From assembly GCF_000013225.1 (NCBI RefSeq), contig NC_007776.1, positions 1,011,277 to 1,075,276 of the forward strand: a stretch of DNA of 64,000 nt. Direction: 5' to 3'. Made by a program: the position numbers and the translations under genes. This DNA is from Synechococcus sp. JA-2-3B'a(2-13). GTDB lineage: Bacteria; Cyanobacteriota; Cyanobacteriia; Thermostichales; Thermostichaceae. The notes beneath the pieces are model-generated. The model had not been told where the DNA came from. It searched no databases and saw only the letters and a list, made by a program, of their open reading frames with translations. Position 1 is the stretch's first letter. Every line of letters starts with the position of its first letter. Positions 28,358-37,940 of this stretch are shown here, piece after piece.

Positions 28358-29095
28358 CTAGCCATCCACATCCTCGTAGAGCCGCACGGCTGGGGCTTCC
28401 TCTCCGTCTTTCCTTATTTCAAGGGCTACCGCAGCGGCGTAGCCACCGGCAACCCGAAGGGGTAGGGTTACCCAGCAAGAGTCCCCGTCCAAAGCTCTGG
28501 AGCCGGCCAGACCCCTGCCTGTTCCCTTCAGGAGCGCCTCCTTTTGTGTCCACATTTGAAAGAAAAGGGCATCTCGCTCTGGAGCTGGACAGCTGGCCAA
28601 ACGGCCCTGCTCAGCAGCCGAAAAATAGCGTTGGGCGATGCGCTGCCAGCGGAGCACAGGTCGAACCCATTCCAGATCCACTCCAATGCGGTATTGCCAT
28701 CTCAGGCCGATCAGGACGCGCTCGTGGGAGTGGCTGAGGTTAAACTGCAGCGGCAGGGGTGGATCCCGCCAGTAGGGTTTGCCGGTAGAACTGTGGTCGA
28801 GGGGGATCCCCTGGGGCGGAATGCCGCTGTAGCGGCTAAGCAAGCTCCGCAACCCAAGACGACCGGCCAGAAAGCGGCGCCGATCTGCCGGCAGTTGTAA
28901 ACGCTCTGCCCGCCGACATTCTTCAGGGGAAAGAAGGCCGAGCTGGGGGAGCAACTTCTCCAACGGGGGGACTGTCTGCAGCCAAAGATGCACCTCTGAC
29001 TTTCCCGACAACGGCTGCAGGGATCCCCCTGTGGCGACTGCTACCTCGCTGAAGTTGGATCCAGACAACTCTGAAAACTGAGGATAGGGTAACAT
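28358..29095 (-). CDS. 4'-phosphopantetheinyl transferase, Sfp/HetI type
   Basis: 245 residues. IGVDLEWVRP holds the metal-binding Asp and Glu, and FFQMWTQKEALLKGTGRGL holds the W-KEA-K motif. The enzyme activates acyl or peptidyl carrier proteins by adding phosphopantetheine from CoA; in cyanobacteria one such enzyme often serves fatty-acid ACP and secondary metabolism. The ATG used overlaps by two bases the furthest upstream ATG of the divergent gene, so one of the two real starts is probably internal. No PKS or NRPS gene is in the window. Confidence 0.9.
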   Translation of the reverse strand: MLPYPQFSELSGSNFSEVAVATGGSLQPLSGKSEVHLWLQTVPPLEKLLPQLGLLSPEECRRAERLQLPADRRRFLAGRLGLRSLLSRYSGIPPQGIPLDHSSTGKPYWRDPPLPLQFNLSHSHERVLIGLRWQYRIGVDLEWVRPVLRWQRIAQRYFSAAEQGRLASCPAPERDALFFQMWTQKEALLKGTGRGLAGSRALDGDSCWVTLPLRVAGGYAAAVALEIRKDGEEAPAVRLYEDVDG

Positions 29096-29177
29096 GGCCT
29101 TGAATTGGTGGAGTTGGCAACACCACCCAGACAGTACACCCTTTCCTGTACGCGCTCGCGAGGCCTGGTCTGACCTG

Positions 29178-30563
29178 ATGCCCTCCTTCCACTATCCCCC
29201 CCGTCCTGACCGTGTCCGCGCAGCTCGTCAGCAGGCCATTCGTCAGGGGATCCTCTGGCTGTTGTTGGGGTTCACGGCTGTGTTGGCGGGTTCTGCCGGT
29301 GCCCTCTTGGCCGTGATGTTGCCCCGTCAGGTGATCCCAACTTCCCTCACTCCTGCAGAACAAGAAGCCTTCCGTCCCGATGCCTTACGGGCTGCGGCTC
29401 TGGATCGCTCGTTGCATATCCTCATTCTCGGCACGGACAACCCGGATCCCACCCTGCCCTTGCCCACAGAGCGAGATCGCTTCCACACCCGCAGCGACAC
29501 CATTCTCTTGGCCCGCTTTGATCCCCAGGCGCGGCGGATTACCGTTTTGTCCATCCCCCGCGATACTCGTGTGCGCTTGCCTGGCTTTGGTGTGGCCAAG
29601 ATCAATGCTGCCAACTTGGCAGGGGGCCCGGCGCTGACGGCCCAGGTGGTCAGCCACTTGATGGGTGGGATCCCGATTGACCGCTACATTCGCCTCAATA
29701 CCGACGCTCTGGAAAAGCTGATCGATGCGGTGGGCGGCGTGGAAATCTACGTGCCGGAACCGATGCAGTACGCAGATCACACCCAGCAGTTGTTCATCCA
29801 CCTGGAGCCCGGCTGGCAACGCCTCAATGGAGAACAAGCCCACCACTTTGCCCGCTTTCGCCGCGATCACCTGGGATTGGGGGATATCGGTCGGGTGCAA
29901 CGGCAACAGGAATTGCTGCGGGCCCTGAGCCGGGAACTGCTCTCCCCTGCTGTCTGGCCGCGGATCCCAAAGATTTTGCAGGTTATCCGCACCAACCTCG
30001 ATACCAACCTCACCTGGGAAGAGGTTCTGAGCTTGGCCAAGTTTGTCCTCACCTCTGGGGGCGATCGCATCGACCTGGTGCTGCTGCCGGGCCGCTTCAG
30101 TCAGCCGGGAGAATTCTCCACCAGCTACTGGCTGCCGGATCCAGCCGGGATCCGACGGGTGGCCGTCTCCCACTTTGGCCTGGAGGCAGAGGTAGCCCGC
30201 ATTCCTCCACACCGCCTGCGCATAGCCGTGCAAAACGCAACCGGAGAGCCGGGGATGGCCCGCCGTATGGTGCAAGAATTGGTGAGGCAAGGATACGCCC
30301 ATGCTTTTGCCGTGGAAGACAGCACTCAGGTGCTGCAGCAAACGGAGATCCTCGCCCAGAGCGGGGATCGGGAGGGGGCTAAACAGATCCGCGCCGCCAT
30401 TGGCCTGGGAGAAGTGCGGGTAGAATCTACTGGCGTTCTCAACTCCGATGTCACCATTCGAGTCGGCCAAGATTGGGCTCAACAGTTGGCTTTGGATGAA
30501 GCACTCCGCGCCGCTGACGCCAACGGCCAAACCCAAGCTCCGCCCGGAGCAGCTCAGCTCTAG
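29178..30563 (+). CDS. LytR-CpsA-Psr (LCP) family protein with LytR C-terminal domain
   Basis: 461 residues from the ATG at 29178 (MPSFHYPPRPDRV). An N-terminal membrane helix (GILWLLLGFTAVLAGSAGALL) is followed by the LCP domain. Conserved arginines and aspartates occur in RSDTILLARFDPQARR and VLSIPRDTRVRLPG, and later in FRRDHLGLGDIGRVQRQQELL. A LytR_C-type domain (LRIAVQNATGEPGMARRM) ends the protein. LCP enzymes attach glycopolymers to peptidoglycan or, in Gram-negatives, probably to other envelope glycans. An ATG at 29094 would overlap the phosphopantetheinyl transferase start. Confidence 0.88.
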   Translation: MPSFHYPPRPDRVRAARQQAIRQGILWLLLGFTAVLAGSAGALLAVMLPRQVIPTSLTPAEQEAFRPDALRAAALDRSLHILILGTDNPDPTLPLPTERDRFHTRSDTILLARFDPQARRITVLSIPRDTRVRLPGFGVAKINAANLAGGPALTAQVVSHLMGGIPIDRYIRLNTDALEKLIDAVGGVEIYVPEPMQYADHTQQLFIHLEPGWQRLNGEQAHHFARFRRDHLGLGDIGRVQRQQELLRALSRELLSPAVWPRIPKILQVIRTNLDTNLTWEEVLSLAKFVLTSGGDRIDLVLLPGRFSQPGEFSTSYWLPDPAGIRRVAVSHFGLEAEVARIPPHRLRIAVQNATGEPGMARRMVQELVRQGYAHAFAVEDSTQVLQQTEILAQSGDREGAKQIRAAIGLGEVRVESTGVLNSDVTIRVGQDWAQQLALDEALRAADANGQTQAPPGAAQL

Positions 30564-30670
30564 AGAGCCGGTTCGGTTGCGAGTGCGGATTTCCGAAAAA
30601 GAGCCTGCTTGTCGGGGACTTTTCGGTCTCTGTAGATTAGCACTGAGCTTGTTTGAGTGCTGAGCCACCT

Positions 30671-32530
30671 ATGACCGTGCTGGAACAGGGATCCATCACC
30701 ATCCACACCGAGAACATCTTTCCCATCATCAAGCAGTCTCTCTACTCGGATCGAGAGATCTTCTTGCGGGAGCTGATCTCCAATGCTGCTGATGCCATCA
30801 CCAAGCTGAAGATGGCCAGCCTTGCCGGCGAAGTGGCAGATCTCCCAGAGCCGGAGATTACGATTGCCCTCAACAAGGAGGCCAAGACCTTAGCGGTGGC
30901 CGATAACGGCATTGGCATGACTGCCGAGGAAGTGAAAAAATACATCAACCAGGTGGCTTTTTCCAGCGCTGAAGAGTTCATTCAAAAGTACAAGGGCAAA
31001 GACGCAGAGCAAGCAATCATTGGCCACTTTGGTCTAGGATTCTACTCCTCTTTTATGGTGTCGCAGCGGGTGGAGATCGACACCCTCTCCTATCGGCCCG
31101 GCAGCACGCCGGTGAAGTGGGCTTGTGACGGCACCACTACTTTTACCCTCTCCGATTCTGAGCGCTCCAGCATCGGCACCACCGTTACCCTTTACATCAC
31201 CCCCGAAAACGAAGAATACCTGGAGCCAAGCCGCATTCGGGAATTGGTTCGTAAATACTGCGATTTCATCCCCGTTCCCATCAAGTTAAACGGGGAAGTG
31301 ATCAACAAGCAAAAGCCCCTGTGGAGAACCTCACCTTCCGAACTCAAAGATGAGGATTACCTAGAGTTTTATCGCTACCTCTATCCCTTCCAAGAGGATC
31401 CCCATTTCTGGGTGCACATCAACACCGACTATCCCTTCATCGTGCAAGGGATCCTCTATTTCCCCAAATTGCGCCCCGATATTGATCCCACCAAGGGTCA
31501 AGTCAAGCTGTTCTGCAATCAAGTCTTTGTCCAAGATAACTGTGAGGAAGTCATCCCCAAGTTTCTCCTGCCTCTGCGGGGGGCCATCGACAGCCCGGAT
31601 ATTCCTCTCAACGTCTCCCGCAGCTTCTTACAAAATGACCGCACCGTAAGACGCATTGGGGATCACGTTGCCAAAAAGGTGGCGGATCGTCTCAATGAAC
31701 TGTACAGGGAAGATTACGAAAAATACGTCAAGGTCTGGCCCGACATCAGCCTCTTTATGAAGTTTGGGGCGATGAACAACGACAAGTTCTTTGCCCAGAT
31801 TAAGGATATTCTCATTTTCCGAGTGGCCGGATCCCCTGCTGACAAACCCGAATATGTGACCCTGAAAGCGTACCTGGAGCGCACCCGCGACAAGCAAAAC
31901 AAGCGAGTTTACTACGCCACCGATGAGGCTGCCCAGAGTGCCTACATCGATCTCCACCGCTCTCAAGGACTGGAAGTGATCATGCTGGATAGCTGGATCG
32001 ACAGCCACTTCAGCAGCTTTTTGGAGCGGGAATACAAAGAAGAAGGGATCCAATTTAAGCGGGTGGACTCTGAGCTGGATGAAACGCTGGTGGATAAAGA
32101 CAAAGCCGCCGAAATTGTTGACCCGGTCACGCAAAAAACCCGCAGCCAAAAGTTGGTCGATCTCTTCCGACAAGCCCTGGGCAAAGACAAGTTGCAGATC
32201 CAAGCAGAAGCTCTTAAATCAGAGTCGGTTCCGGCCATGATCTTGCTGCCGGAGACGCTGCGGCGCCTACAGGAGCTCAACGCCGTCATCCAGCAGAAGC
32301 CGCTGGAGTTTCTGGAAGAGCACACGCTGGTTCTGAACACGGCCCATCCCCTTATCCAAAACCTGCAGTCTCTTGCCGATCAGGGTCGGGATCCCGACTT
32401 GGTTCACCTCATCTGCAATCACATCTACGATTTGGCTTTGATTACCCAGAAAAGCTTTGACCCGGCAGCCGTGCGGGCCTTTGTGCAGCGTTCCAACGAA
32501 GTGCTGACTCGCCTCACCCGCCCTCAATAG
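30671..32530 (+). CDS. htpG: Chaperone HtpG (Hsp90)
   Basis: 619 residues from the ATG at 30671 ([18 protein letters not shown]). The ATP-binding Bergerat motifs [15 protein letters not shown] and GHFGLGFYS are present, followed by the middle domain ([14 protein letters not shown]) and the dimerisation domain. In cyanobacteria HtpG supports heat and light stress tolerance and interacts with phycobilisome linkers and HemE. An in-frame TTG at 30653 is unlikely. The 3' end overlaps the convergent ribH by seven bases. Confidence 0.96.
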   Translation: MTVLEQGSITIHTENIFPIIKQSLYSDREIFLRELISNAADAITKLKMASLAGEVADLPEPEITIALNKEAKTLAVADNGIGMTAEEVKKYINQVAFSSAEEFIQKYKGKDAEQAIIGHFGLGFYSSFMVSQRVEIDTLSYRPGSTPVKWACDGTTTFTLSDSERSSIGTTVTLYITPENEEYLEPSRIRELVRKYCDFIPVPIKLNGEVINKQKPLWRTSPSELKDEDYLEFYRYLYPFQEDPHFWVHINTDYPFIVQGILYFPKLRPDIDPTKGQVKLFCNQVFVQDNCEEVIPKFLLPLRGAIDSPDIPLNVSRSFLQNDRTVRRIGDHVAKKVADRLNELYREDYEKYVKVWPDISLFMKFGAMNNDKFFAQIKDILIFRVAGSPADKPEYVTLKAYLERTRDKQNKRVYYATDEAAQSAYIDLHRSQGLEVIMLDSWIDSHFSSFLEREYKEEGIQFKRVDSELDETLVDKDKAAEIVDPVTQKTRSQKLVDLFRQALGKDKLQIQAEALKSESVPAMILLPETLRRLQELNAVIQQKPLEFLEEHTLVLNTAHPLIQNLQSLADQGRDPDLVHLICNHIYDLALITQKSFDPAAVRAFVQRSNEVLTRLTRPQ

Positions 32531-33108
32531 GCAGCGCTGTCCAGGGTAGACTGCAGGGCTTCCGCTCCACCGGGCAGAGACGGACGGGATCCGGCCCCGT
32601 TGCCGCTGTGGCCGTAGCTGCCTTGGAGCACGGGGGCAACTTGGCGCATCAGAGTAGCCATCTCCAGGGCACTCATGGCGTATTCCCAACCTTTGTTGCT
32701 CTTGACCCCGGCCCGCTCCAGAGCCTGCTGCAGGGTATCGGCGGTGAGGATCCCGAAAATAACCGGCACTCCGGTACGAAATCCTGCCGCCGCAATGCCT
32801 TTGGAGACCTCCGCCGCCACATAGTCGAAGTGGGGAGTTTGCCCGCGAATCACTGCCCCCAGACAGATGATGGCATCATAACGGCGAGATTGGGCCAGTT
32901 GGTGAGCCAGCAAAGGCACCTCAAAACTGCCGGGCACCCAGTAGTAGTCCACTTGCTTGCTCTCCGGGCCGACATCCACACCATGCCGCTTCAGCGCGTC
33001 CTGGCACCCTTCTAACAATTTGCCGGTGATCAGGTCGTTAAACCGACCGATGACAATGGCTAGACGCAGATCCTCCGTCTGAACAAAATTGCCCTCGTAA
33101 ACTGCCAT
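32524..33108 (-). CDS. ribH: 6,7-dimethyl-8-ribityllumazine synthase
   Basis: 194 residues. [17 protein letters not shown] opens the domain, [11 protein letters not shown] and [23 protein letters not shown] contain the substrate loop and catalytic His, and [17 protein letters not shown] ends it. The enzyme makes the penultimate intermediate of riboflavin. The glycine/serine-rich C-terminal tail (about 35 residues after the domain) is longer than usual and probably disordered. I chose the ATG at 33108 over 33132. The gene is not clustered with other rib genes. Confidence 0.95.
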   Translation of the reverse strand: MAVYEGNFVQTEDLRLAIVIGRFNDLITGKLLEGCQDALKRHGVDVGPESKQVDYYWVPGSFEVPLLAHQLAQSRRYDAIICLGAVIRGQTPHFDYVAAEVSKGIAAAGFRTGVPVIFGILTADTLQQALERAGVKSNKGWEYAMSALEMATLMRQVAPVLQGSYGHSGNGAGSRPSLPGGAEALQSTLDSAAY

Positions 33109-33493
33109 CTGCGCTGCTCCAGATCTACCCAAGAGAAGAACAAGCGGGCCGACACGGCAAAACCACGCTTTCCCATCCTAATTCACTTTCACTGAGGGAG
33201 CCACGGCGCAGACGCCCCGGCCTTCATGCCCAGAGGTACTGCTCGAAACGATGGCTTGCTGGCCCTCTTGGCATTCAACTTCCACCCCGCCTTGGCAACC
33301 ATCTGGGCTGACTCAAAAGCGGGAAGGAACATCAACGGGTAATTGTTGGCCAGGGGAGAATTTTCCCATTGCTGCGCAACCCTGGGCGAATACAAATGGC
33401 GGTGTTTGTCTTCCTGGCCGCTTCTTTTGATAAAGATCTATTTTTGTGCGGAAAGACACATCTCTACCTGAGGCCAAGACCTAGCTTGGGTAC
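33109..33493. other. Intergenic region between ribH and glnT-like gene
   Basis: 385 nt holding the two divergent promoters. I looked for an NtcA site (GTA-N8-TAC) before the glnT-like gene and saw none. A 68-codon minus-strand frame (33189-33395) has no recognisable features. Confidence 0.4.
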
Positions 33494-34792
33494 ATGACAC
33501 AGCCGCTTTCTGAAATTGCCCGCGCCCAAGGGATCGGCTACTTTCTGCTCTCTTTTACCGACCTGTTTGGGATCCAACGGGCCAAGCTGGTGCCTGCCTC
33601 AGCTATCGACTTCATGGCAGAGGGTCAGGCTGGATTTGCCGGGTTTGCTGCCTGGTTGGACTTGACGCCTGCAGACCCCGATGTGTTTGCCCAGCCGGAG
33701 CGCGAGCGCTTGTTTCAACTGCCCTGGCAGCCGGAAGTGGCCTGGATGCCTGCCGATCTAGTCCAGGTCAACGGGGATCCCTTGCCACAAACCCCCCGCT
33801 GGGTATTGAAGAAGGTGTTGTCCCAAGCAGAAGCTATGGGCTTTCAAGTCAAGACGGGGATCGAATGCGAGTTCATGCTTCTGTCGCCCGAAGAGTGGGC
33901 CATTTCCGATGAGCGCGACCAGCAGGCCAAGCCCTGCTATGACCAGCAAAGTTTGATGCGGCGTTTTTCGGTGATCCGGGACATCTGCGATGGCATGCAG
34001 AAGCTGGGCTGGGATCCCTATCAAAACGATCACGAAGATGCCAACGGCCAATTTGAAATGAACTGGCGGTTTGACGATGCCCTAGTTACGGCTGATCGCC
34101 ACGCCTTTTTCAAATACATGGTGAAAAGCATTGCCGAAAAGCATGGCTATCGAGCTACCTTCATGCCCAAACCCTTTGCCCATCTGACGGGCAACGGCTG
34201 CCACACCCATATTTCTCTTTGGCAGGGGGAGCAAAACCTATTCGCCGATCCCCAAGGGGAATTGGGGCTTTCTCAACTGGCCTATCACTTCATCGGCGGG
34301 GTGCTGCACCATGCGCCTGCTTTGTGTGCCCTCACCAACCCGACGGTCAATTCTTATCGCCGCCTCAATGCCCCCGTCACGCTCTCTGGGGCCACCTGGT
34401 CTCCCAACACAATCAGCTACAGCGGCAATAATCGCACCCACGCCATTCGGATCCCGGATGCCGGGCGGTTTGAATTGCGTTTGGCCGATGCTGCCGCCAA
34501 TCCCTACCTTTTGGCTGCCGGTCTCATTGCCGCCGGCCTGGACGGGATCCAACACCAACGGGATCCTGGCCCCCGCTGTGACAACAACGCCTACACCGAT
34601 CCCCTCCCCAATGCCCCAACGTTGCCCGGCTCTCTGGTCGAAGCCCTCAACCATTTAGACCAAAACACCCTGTTCCGCAGCAGGCTTGGGGATCCCTTTG
34701 TGAATGCCTACCTCAAGCTCAAACGCCAACAGTGGCAGGAATACAACCGTCAGATCACGCCCTGGGAGCGGGAAACAACCTTGGATTGCTAG
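33494..34792 (+). CDS. glnT: Type III GlnT-like glutamine synthetase family ligase
   Basis: 432 residues of the glutamine synthetase fold. The beta-Grasp N-domain (FLLSFTDLFGIQRAKLVP) is followed by the catalytic domain. That domain has ECEFMLLSPEE for metal binding, NGCHTHISLW for ATP, and NPTVNSYRRLNAP and RIPDAGRFELRLADAAANPYL. The length and motifs match the GlnT type III subfamily rather than GlnA or the long GlnN. Members range from true glutamine synthetases to gamma-glutamyl amide ligases, so its physiological substrate is open. It is a single gene with no visible NtcA site. Confidence 0.82.
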   Translation: MTQPLSEIARAQGIGYFLLSFTDLFGIQRAKLVPASAIDFMAEGQAGFAGFAAWLDLTPADPDVFAQPERERLFQLPWQPEVAWMPADLVQVNGDPLPQTPRWVLKKVLSQAEAMGFQVKTGIECEFMLLSPEEWAISDERDQQAKPCYDQQSLMRRFSVIRDICDGMQKLGWDPYQNDHEDANGQFEMNWRFDDALVTADRHAFFKYMVKSIAEKHGYRATFMPKPFAHLTGNGCHTHISLWQGEQNLFADPQGELGLSQLAYHFIGGVLHHAPALCALTNPTVNSYRRLNAPVTLSGATWSPNTISYSGNNRTHAIRIPDAGRFELRLADAAANPYLLAAGLIAAGLDGIQHQRDPGPRCDNNAYTDPLPNAPTLPGSLVEALNHLDQNTLFRSRLGDPFVNAYLKLKRQQWQEYNRQITPWERETTLDC

Positions 34793-34855
34793 CCCGGTAG
34801 TTGTTGTTATCTCATTACATCTTGAGAGAGGGCTTCCAACTGGCCTGGAGTGACC

Positions 34856-35734
34856 CTAAACCTGGGCCAACTGGTGTTGAGCTGCCTGCCGCATCACCTC
34901 CACCGGTACAGGCTTGCCTCCCAGCCAAAGCGATAGAGCCTTGGCCCCCTGGTGAACCAGCATCTCTAGTCCACTGATGGGGGTATGTCCCAACTCGGCG
35001 GCCATCCGCAGCAGAGGAGTGGGATCCGGCACATAGATCAGGTCGTACACGATGGCACCCGGAGACAGCAGGCCCAGTTGCTCTCGGCTCAGGGGGGAAA
35101 GCCCTTGACCGGCGGGGGATCCCGGCTTGTGCATGCCCACGGGGGTGGTGTTGACCAAAAGCCGCGTCTGAGACAGGTAGCAATTCAACTCCGCCCAGTT
35201 CACCGTCTCCACCTGAGGCCAGGTCTGTTGCAAGGCCAGCAATGAGTTGGGGGATCGCCCCGCCACCCGCACCGGCCCCAGCCCCAACTCCAAACAGCCT
35301 TGGATGGCCGCCCGCGCTGCCCCCCCGGATCCCAGAATGAGAGTAGGGATCCCTTTTTCCAGACCCAGCAAAGGCTGCACAAAGCCATCGATATCGGTAT
35401 TGGTGCCCGCCCACCCGCCCTCTGGCAAGGGGTAAACCGTATTCACCGCCCCCACCGCTGCTGCCCGCGATTCAATCTGATCGAGCAAAGGGAGAATGGC
35501 CTGTTTGTGAGGAATCGTCACATTAAACCCCCGCACCCCAATGGCCGCCAGCCCTGCCACCGCCGCCGCCAAGTGTTTTGGAGCCACCGGAAACGGCACA
35601 TAGCAATAGTTTTCCCCCATAGCTGCCAAAGCAGCATTGTGCATGGCTGGGGATAAGCTGTGGGCCACCGGATCCCCGATTAGACCGAGCAATTGGGTGC
35701 TTCCCGAAATCCGACCGTCCACCGGCTCAGCCAA
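34856..35734 (-). CDS. aroE: Shikimate dehydrogenase
   Basis: 292 residues. SLSPAMHNAA and NVTIPHK (with the catalytic Lys) bind shikimate, TNTDIDG carries the catalytic Asp, and LGSGGAARAAIQGC binds NADP(H). The enzyme reduces 3-dehydroshikimate in aromatic amino-acid and quinone precursor synthesis. The length is standard. Its 3' end faces the glnT-like gene with a 63-nt gap. Confidence 0.95.
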   Translation of the reverse strand: MAEPVDGRISGSTQLLGLIGDPVAHSLSPAMHNAALAAMGENYCYVPFPVAPKHLAAAVAGLAAIGVRGFNVTIPHKQAILPLLDQIESRAAAVGAVNTVYPLPEGGWAGTNTDIDGFVQPLLGLEKGIPTLILGSGGAARAAIQGCLELGLGPVRVAGRSPNSLLALQQTWPQVETVNWAELNCYLSQTRLLVNTTPVGMHKPGSPAGQGLSPLSREQLGLLSPGAIVYDLIYVPDPTPLLRMAAELGHTPISGLEMLVHQGAKALSLWLGGKPVPVEVMRQAAQHQLAQV

Positions 35735-35784
35735 CTCCTCAAGGGATCCCTTAAGCCACTCAAGATTTAAAGACGATTTAAAAA

Positions 35785-36300
35785 CTACTGAGACTCCGAC
35801 TCAACCCGCTGCAGAGTCTGCCGGTAGCGATGGCGCCAGTCGGCCAACGATTCTTCCGAAATGTGGTCGATCAAGGTGCTCATCTCCGCCAGGATCTGGT
35901 AAACGCGGTCAAAGCTTTTTCGGGTTCGCTCTTCCTGCTCCGGTTGATGGATCTGCACCATGTATAAGCTCATCTTGATGGTTTGCAGGCGGTTTTTGCC
36001 CAAATCTTCCAGCATTTCCCGAATTTGCCCGATTGCCTCCCGCCTCACCTGTCTCTGCCGCCGTCGCAACAGCCAAAAGAGGATCCCGTGGATAACCCCC
36101 ACCAAAGTGGCGCTGACCGCCGTTGCCGTTTCTAGCGAAAAAGCGCTGCGGCTGGCCACAAAACCACTTAGCAGAATCACCCCTATTCCTACCGCCGTCA
36201 AGACTAGCTCAATGTTGTTCAGGAACCATCTTCCTGCTGGTCTCCAGATCCCAGATCCGGCCACTTGACCCTGAAGAATGCCCATCATAGCCTTTTGCAC
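35785..36300 (-). CDS. Hypothetical small membrane protein with coiled-coil tail
   Basis: 171 residues. Two hydrophobic segments (about residues 28-47 and 58-77) are separated by a short SRSAFSLETATA loop. A basic RRRQRQVRR and a charged helical tail with coiled-coil character follow. I do not recognise a family. It lies 36 nt downstream of the response-regulator gene on the same strand, so the two may be co-transcribed and it could be a membrane output of that regulator; that is inference from position only. Confidence 0.6.
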   Translation of the reverse strand: MQKAMMGILQGQVAGSGIWRPAGRWFLNNIELVLTAVGIGVILLSGFVASRSAFSLETATAVSATLVGVIHGILFWLLRRRQRQVRREAIGQIREMLEDLGKNRLQTIKMSLYMVQIHQPEQEERTRKSFDRVYQILAEMSTLIDHISEESLADWRHRYRQTLQRVESESQ

Positions 36301-36335
36301 CTCCCTTCCGTCTCTCCCGTTCGCTCAGCCCATCG

Positions 36336-37646
36336 CTACCTGCTCAGCCGCCCCAAGGCCAGGCGCGGTCTTCTACGGCTCAGTTGACGCTTCAGACAAA
36401 GCTGCCGGAGTTTTCGCCGCCGCAAGCGGAAGGGTCTATGGGCCAGGGATCCCGCTGTGGACAGTTCCGGTGCAGAAGCCTGCATTTTTTGGCTGAGCTC
36501 TTGATGGTGTTGGCGGAGATCCTCAATCTGCTTGAGGCGAGTCTCCAGCTCTCGGCGCAGTTCGGCGTTTTCTTTTTCCAGACGCTGCAGGCGTTTCAGC
36601 AGCTCTGAGGACTCCGTTCCGCTGACGCGGTCGGAAACTGGGATGGGATGGGGAGCAGTCACCACCGAGCTGTGCACATTCCTGCTATCTCGCATAGCCT
36701 GGGCAGCCCGACGCAACAGAGCCACCCCCTTGGGGTCATCGCTGTCCATGAGGCTGGCCGCTCCAAACTGGAGCTGTACCGGCAGCGCCCGTCCATTCAC
36801 CACAAAGGGATCCTGAATCATTCGCTGGCAGCAGCGTTCGGCAGCAATTTGCGCAGCAGCCAAGGTGCTCCCGGAGAGCAGAATGATAAACTGCCCCTCG
36901 TCGTAGCAAAACAGGTCGTCTCCATCGCGCAGGTTATTGGCCAAACGCTCCCTAAACAGTTTGAGCAGATCAGCCCGACCGTCAGCATCCAGCCCTTGTG
37001 CCAGAGAACCGAGGTTGGCCAAGCGCAGCACAAACAAGCTGAGGGGTTCCGATTGGGCACGGGCCTGGGCCACCCGCAGCGGCAAACGAGCCACCAAATC
37101 CTGACGGTTACCCACCTCCAAACCAATCGACTTGGGGGGAGAGGGAGGAGATTTTTGCCCAGTTTTGAGCAGATATTGCTGGCGGCGACTTTCTACAATG
37201 CGCAGCCCTGCCCGCACCCGCGTCAGCAGCTCTGCAGCCTGAAAGGGTTTGGAAAGAAACTCATCGGCACCTGCCTCCAAAGCCCGCTCCATGCTATCGT
37301 TGCCCTCGCGGGCAGTCATGATGATGTAGTACACCCAGGCATATTCCGGCAATTGCCGCAGTTGGCGGCACAGGTCTAGGCCGTTCAGAGAGGGCATGAC
37401 CCAGTCGGCAATGATGAGGTCTGGGGGTTGGCGGCGAATTTGCTCCAGCGCGGAGAGGCCATCCAAAGCATAAGAAATACTGCAGCCCTGCTTGCCCAAA
37501 AAGTTGGACAGCATCTCTGCCACCATGTAGCTATCATCCACAATCAGTACACGGGCTTGCAGACTGCCGTCTTGACTTCTGCCAGAGACGAGTTTCGCCT
37601 TCTCAGGCGCAGGAGCTGCACTAGCGCTCTCCGGTCTGGGATCCAT
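36336..37646 (-). CDS. Response regulator with degenerate GGDEF domain and coiled coil
   Basis: 436 residues from the ATG at 37646. The receiver domain (about residues 33-150) has the phosphoacceptor Asp in LIIADWVMPSLNGLD, plus the conserved T (IIMTARE) and K (LSKPF). A GGDEF-like domain follows (about residues 180-330), but its signature loop reads CYDEGQFI instead of GGDEF, so no cyclase activity is expected. Then comes an RVSGTES insertion from the repeat at 36609-36632, a coiled coil (LLKRLQRLEKENAELRRELE) and a very basic tail (FRLRRRKLRQLCLKRQLSRR). The tail may bind nucleic acid or membrane; this is a guess. Confidence 0.82.
   Translation of the reverse strand: MDPRPESASAAPAPEKAKLVSGRSQDGSLQARVLIVDDSYMVAEMLSNFLGKQGCSISYALDGLSALEQIRRQPPDLIIADWVMPSLNGLDLCRQLRQLPEYAWVYYIIMTAREGNDSMERALEAGADEFLSKPFQAAELLTRVRAGLRIVESRRQQYLLKTGQKSPPSPPKSIGLEVGNRQDLVARLPLRVAQARAQSEPLSLFVLRLANLGSLAQGLDADGRADLLKLFRERLANNLRDGDDLFCYDEGQFIILLSGSTLAAAQIAAERCCQRMIQDPFVVNGRALPVQLQFGAASLMDSDDPKGVALLRRAAQAMRDSRNVHSSVVTAPHPIPVSDRVSGTESSELLKRLQRLEKENAELRRELETRLKQIEDLRQHHQELSQKMQASAPELSTAGSLAHRPFRLRRRKLRQLCLKRQLSRRRPRLALGRLSR
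36609..36632 (+). repeat. SGTES-type repeat inside the response-regulator gene
   Basis: GGACTCCGTTCC then GCTGACGCGGTCGG. On the coding minus strand it reads DRVSGTESS, in frame, between the degenerate GGDEF domain and the coiled coil. Confidence 0.8.
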
Positions 37647-37694
37647 AGATAAACCGAGGCAGGGTGGCGCGGGAAAGCAAACTACCCGCAACTT

Positions 37695-37741
37695 TCCATC
37701 GCTATTCTAATGAATGTGGTATCTCCATCGTTATTCTGATG
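37695..37741. repeat. Imperfect 18-bp direct repeat upstream of the response regulator
   Basis: TCCATCGCTATTCTAATG (37695-37712) and TCCATCGTTATTCTGATG (37724-37741), 29 bp apart start to start and differing at two positions. They lie 49-95 nt before the minus-strand start codon and may be regulator-binding sites or duplicated promoter elements. Confidence 0.5.
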
Positions 37742-37940
37742 CGGTAGCGAACAGCAGCCGCTTCCACTTTGCCGAGTTGGTTAGATGGATTGAATCACTC
37801 TTGAATCACTGAGACTTCGCTCGTCCAGAGCCGCTGTCTGTTGCTGCCCAAGGCTTGCTCTGACCAGAAGCCCTTTGGCGGGAGAGCTGAAATCTATGTG
37901 GTGAACATTTGTGAATTATTCGAGGCAACAGAGCAGAGGC

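Noticed and set aside
29385-30668. A 427-codon minus-strand frame.
   Set aside because: Antisense to the LCP-family gene; no motif or membrane pattern.
33189-33395. A 68-codon minus-strand frame between ribH and the glnT-like gene.
   Set aside because: No recognisable motif, no clear ribosome-binding site, and probably promoter DNA for the divergent genes.
33400-33493. Possible NtcA-binding site before the glnT-like gene.
   Set aside because: No GTA-N8-TAC was found in the intergenic region.
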